The notes below the pieces were generated by a model. It made no database searches. It was not told the DNA's origin and saw only the letters and a program-made list of their open reading frames with translations. From the NCBI GenBank assembly GCA_023415825.1, contig JAEZJF010000018.1, forward strand, positions 186,001-250,000: a stretch of 64,000 nucleotides of DNA. The letters run 5' to 3'. Positions within the stretch are counted from its first letter, which is position 1. Every line of letters starts with the position of its first letter. The position numbers and the translations under genes were made by a program. The stretch comes from Bacillota bacterium (GTDB lineage: Bacteria > Bacillota > Clostridia > DSM-8532). Positions 62,501-64,000 of the stretch are shown here, piece after piece.

Positions 62501-64000
62501 ATACCAGATATCAGTTACGCCTGTGGCACCCGGCTCAGCGGGAGTACAAGCCGTCCATTTTGCATACAGTGTCTTATCGTCGTCGACGGTATCACTATCG
62601 AAAATCCATTCCTCGGTGCATGCCACATCCTTAAACCAGCCGCCAAAGATATGCCCCTGGAGTGTTGGAACGGCGGGCTCTGAAATTGTACTTCCCGTCG
62701 CGGTTATGATATCTGGAACCGCAGAGCCTGTGCCGGTTTCAAAGGAGACGGTATATAATGAGTAAAATGCGATGCCGTTTGCCGGCGCGTATGTTTGTGC
62801 TGTTGAGCCGGCAAAGCCATAGATGCCGTTACTCGGGATTGCTGTATTTTTAATCGCTGTTGCATACTTAAAAACGTCGCTTCCAAAAGTAGTGCTGTCG
62901 CCGAGGATGACCGCTTTCGCCAACCTTGTACAGAAAGAAAAAGCGGAGCTGCCGATGCTTGTCACGTTTCTCGGAATGGTCACCTTATTAAGGTTGTCGC
63001 AGCCCAGAAATGCAAAGTCTCCGATAACCTCAAGACTGTCGGGAAGAGAAACATCCGACAGCCTTCCGCAAGAATTAAAAGTGTAAGGACCGATTACCTC
63101 AACACCCTCTGGGATATTTATGCTAGTTAAGCCGCCACATCCCTGGAACGCATTGGCGCCGATGCTCTTAACACTTTCAGGGAGATCGATTCGAGTCAGT
63201 TCAGTATTTCTGCAATTCATAAAGGCATAGTCGCCAATTTCTGTAGCGCCCTCTGGAATGCTGACCCCGGACAGATGAGCGGAATCGAGAAATGCGTAAT
63301 TGCCGATTTTCGTGACACTGTCCGGAATGTCTAGTTCTCCCGATCGGCCGGCAGGGTGAAGGATCAGAAGCGTTTTGCCGGCATTGTACAATACTCCGTC
63401 CTCACTGGAAAACTGCGTGTTTTCTGCGTCAACAGTGATTTCAGCCAGAGCGTAGCAGCCCTCGAATGCGAACGCACCAATGAACGTCACGCTTTTCGGG
63501 ATCAGTATGCTTTCCAGCGCATTGCATTGAGCGAACATATTGTCCGGTATATTGGTAAAGTCGGTATTATCCGGCAGCGTGATGCTCTTAAGAGACCGGC
63601 AGGCCTCAAAAGCGCCGGCGCCGATGTCGGTAATCGAATCCGGGAGTATCATGCTCTCAATGCCCGCATCGATAAAAGCTCTGCTGCCGATAGATGTAAT
63701 ATGAGTTAAAGACGCGATATTAGTCGTTTTCAGGCTGCCGTCTCCCCAGAAAAGCTTTTCCGGTACGGCGGTAAAGCCGGCGTTATTCGGCAGGGTTACG
63801 CTCACAAGACCACTGCAGTTTGAAAAGGCGGCACTTCCGATGCTTTGTACTGAATCAGGTATCGTGATGCTCGTCAGCGCGGAGCAATTGGAAAACACCG
63901 AAGCACCGATATTAGTGAGGTTTGATGAGAACGTCACGGAGGTTAAGCTATTGCACCAGGTGAAGGCACTGTCGCCCACACTCGTCACGCTGTCGGGCAT
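59510..64000 (-). CDS. Giant S-layer-anchored leucine-rich-repeat protein (5' end missing)
   Basis: 1496 residues are visible; the gene continues past the right edge, since the repeat pattern is already running at the first codon. Residues 1-385 and ~500-985 are BspA-type LRR_5 repeats of about 23 residues (pattern SITIPDSVTSIGSSAFxxC). Between them an InlB B-type repeat (~395-465: HIFGGWFKDVACTEEW ... LYAKWTA) marks an adhesin. A Ser/Gly linker and beta domains follow (~990-1290). Three SLH repeats (~1300-1496: FMDVSASAWYKKAVDF, FSDSGNTYYTGYLAAA, FSDAGQIASWAKDA) anchor it to the cell wall. It is a likely adhesin, monocistronic at its 3' end. Confidence 0.92.
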   Translation of the reverse strand: MPDSVTSVGDSAFTWCNSLTSVTFSSNLTNIGASVFSNCSALTSITIPDSVQSIGSAAFSNCSGLVSVTLPNNAGFTAVPEKLFWGDGSLKTTNIASLTHITSIGSRAFIDAGIESMILPDSITDIGAGAFEACRSLKSITLPDNTDFTNIPDNMFAQCNALESILIPKSVTFIGAFAFEGCYALAEITVDAENTQFSSEDGVLYNAGKTLLILHPAGRSGELDIPDSVTKIGNYAFLDSAHLSGVSIPEGATEIGDYAFMNCRNTELTRIDLPESVKSIGANAFQGCGGLTSINIPEGVEVIGPYTFNSCGRLSDVSLPDSLEVIGDFAFLGCDNLNKVTIPRNVTSIGSSAFSFCTRLAKAVILGDSTTFGSDVFKYATAIKNTAIPSNGIYGFAGSTAQTYAPANGIAFYSLYTVSFETGTGSAVPDIITATGSTISEPAVPTLQGHIFGGWFKDVACTEEWIFDSDTVDDDKTLYAKWTACTPAEPGATGVTDIWYWMVLGDGTLSITGCTYGWFEDLNLTVPASLDTGSYGILPVTGIGNEAFNGRTRLMSITLPSGLKNIGDRAFGGCSGLTGIALPIGLTTIGEEAFNACQGLTEITLPDGLISIGNGAFSACYNLKTIVMSDTITSIGREAFASCGALSGVTLSKNLQSISDRMFVYCTALQDIHIPAGVDSIGSLVFEGSGLKSIVIPDTVTSISSYAFQGCSSLESVTLPDNATFTSIPEGLFFDCTALKNVTIPSQITSISSNTFYNCGFTSFVIPETITEIGKSAFQNCKSLASVTLPDNTGFTHIPDSLFLRCSDLQSIIIPPQVTSIGQSAFGESGLTSITIPGKVSSIGGYAFRACPNLTAINVDADNTYFASQDGVLYNIGKTELISYPGGLSGVFRIPEGVMTIGKAAFTGCENLTEITMPNSLTRIGDFAFEDCTRLAKVIILSRNADFGEDVFGGTVINGDGLYGFSGSTAQAFAGSGIPFHIIVDMKAVAGITPPVRGAAPVTTITETVQYTGVIAWNPAHNPFAASTVYTATITLTPKAGYTLTGVGVNFFTIAGATSVSNPANSGVITVVFPATGASQNNNEGPDSGSGSSVPVVPAPTYTAIVKGTDTAGNGIPETTLPVTVDENAGSAALDAGSQQGSIITGGGTAVISVPSIPGVTSYTLGIPVAYLSTPDGEGTLTFNSDTGRITLPADMLAGIAGAEGKKAEITIGQGVKSGLSEAAKAAIANRPLIRLTVTLDGEAVEWNNPNAPVTISIPYTPTAAELASPEGIIIWYIDGSGKAVSVPNGYYDSATGTVTFAITHFSYYAVGYNKASFMDVSASAWYKKAVDFISARQITTGTGGGNFSPGVLLTRGEFLVMMMRAYGIAPDTNPKDNFSDSGNTYYTGYLAAAKRLDISGGVGNNMFAPEKEITRQEMFTLLYNALKVINRLPQGDTGKPLSAFSDAGQIASWAKDAMTLMVQTGIINGSGGKLFPMATTTRAEMAQVLYSLLSK

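Noticed and set aside
59510..64000. Regular DNA periodicity that could be mistaken for a CRISPR or satellite array
   Set aside because: The period follows a continuous reading frame of leucine-rich protein repeats, with variable DNA.

Overview
The window reads as a chromosomal segment of a plant-polysaccharide-degrading, anaerobic Clostridia-type Firmicute. Evidence: strong AGGAGG-type ribosome binding sites, lipoprotein-type ABC solute-binding proteins, YesM/YesN two-component pairs with LplABC-type transporters, an S-layer-anchored (SLH) repeat protein, FeoAB with a DtxR-type repressor, and several glycoside hydrolases. The species cannot be fixed from the sequence alone. No rRNA, complete tRNA, CRISPR array or transposase was found.

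Layout. (1) 1-11.9 kb, minus strand: a long catabolic operon read from a good sigma-A promoter with an overlapping operator-like palindrome at about 11.85 kb. In order of transcription: double-domain nitrilase-like protein, M55 D-aminopeptidase-like protein, sugar-binding lipoprotein, two permeases, a 917-residue glycosidase-like protein, an 806-residue heparinase/alginate-lyase-like protein, and a gene running off the left edge. A 197-bp palindromic MITE-like element sits between the two permease genes. (2) 12.0-15.1 kb, minus: NodB-fold deacetylase-like protein, paired half-size DMT transporters and an MFS transporter. (3) 15.3-20.1 kb, minus: a 1598-residue secreted FG-GAP / F5-8C / FIMAH protein. 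(4) 20.4-24.1 kb, minus: nagA, glutamate dehydrogenase and a GntR regulator, behind a decayed nagB-like relic. (5) 24.2-32.5 kb: small YkuD transpeptidase, lipoproteins, secreted Ig-like proteins, a MalT/LuxR-type large regulator, a DUF2442 protein and a GNAT-like protein, with three near-identical hairpins. (6) 32.7-40.3 kb, plus: a degenerate ROK regulator with promoter and operator, a structured intergenic palindrome, a TIM-barrel protein, an IT-type transporter, HyuA without HyuB, an HExxH protein and an FAD oxidoreductase. (7) 40.3-49.1 kb, minus: YesM/YesN, LplABC-type transporter and GH5 hydrolase, bounded by 40-41 bp direct repeats. (8) 49.2-53.2 kb: AAC(3)-like acetyltransferase, feoB and feoA, and a divergent DtxR/MntR-type repressor. 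(9) 53.4-59.3 kb: GH105 and GH28 (pectin / rhamnogalacturonan) with a convergent YesM/YesN pair. (10) 59.5-64 kb: the 3' part of a giant leucine-rich-repeat SLH protein.

Working together: extracellular repeat proteins and GH28/GH5-type enzymes probably bind and cut cell-wall glycans. Two complete CUT1-type transporters (binding protein plus two permeases, no ATPase encoded, so a shared MsmX-like ATPase is expected elsewhere) import oligosaccharides. Inside the cell, GH105, the glycosidase-like and lyase-like proteins and NagA process them, and glutamate dehydrogenase links amino-sugar nitrogen to central metabolism. Control is local: two YesMN systems, a ROK regulator, a GntR regulator and a MalT-type regulator.
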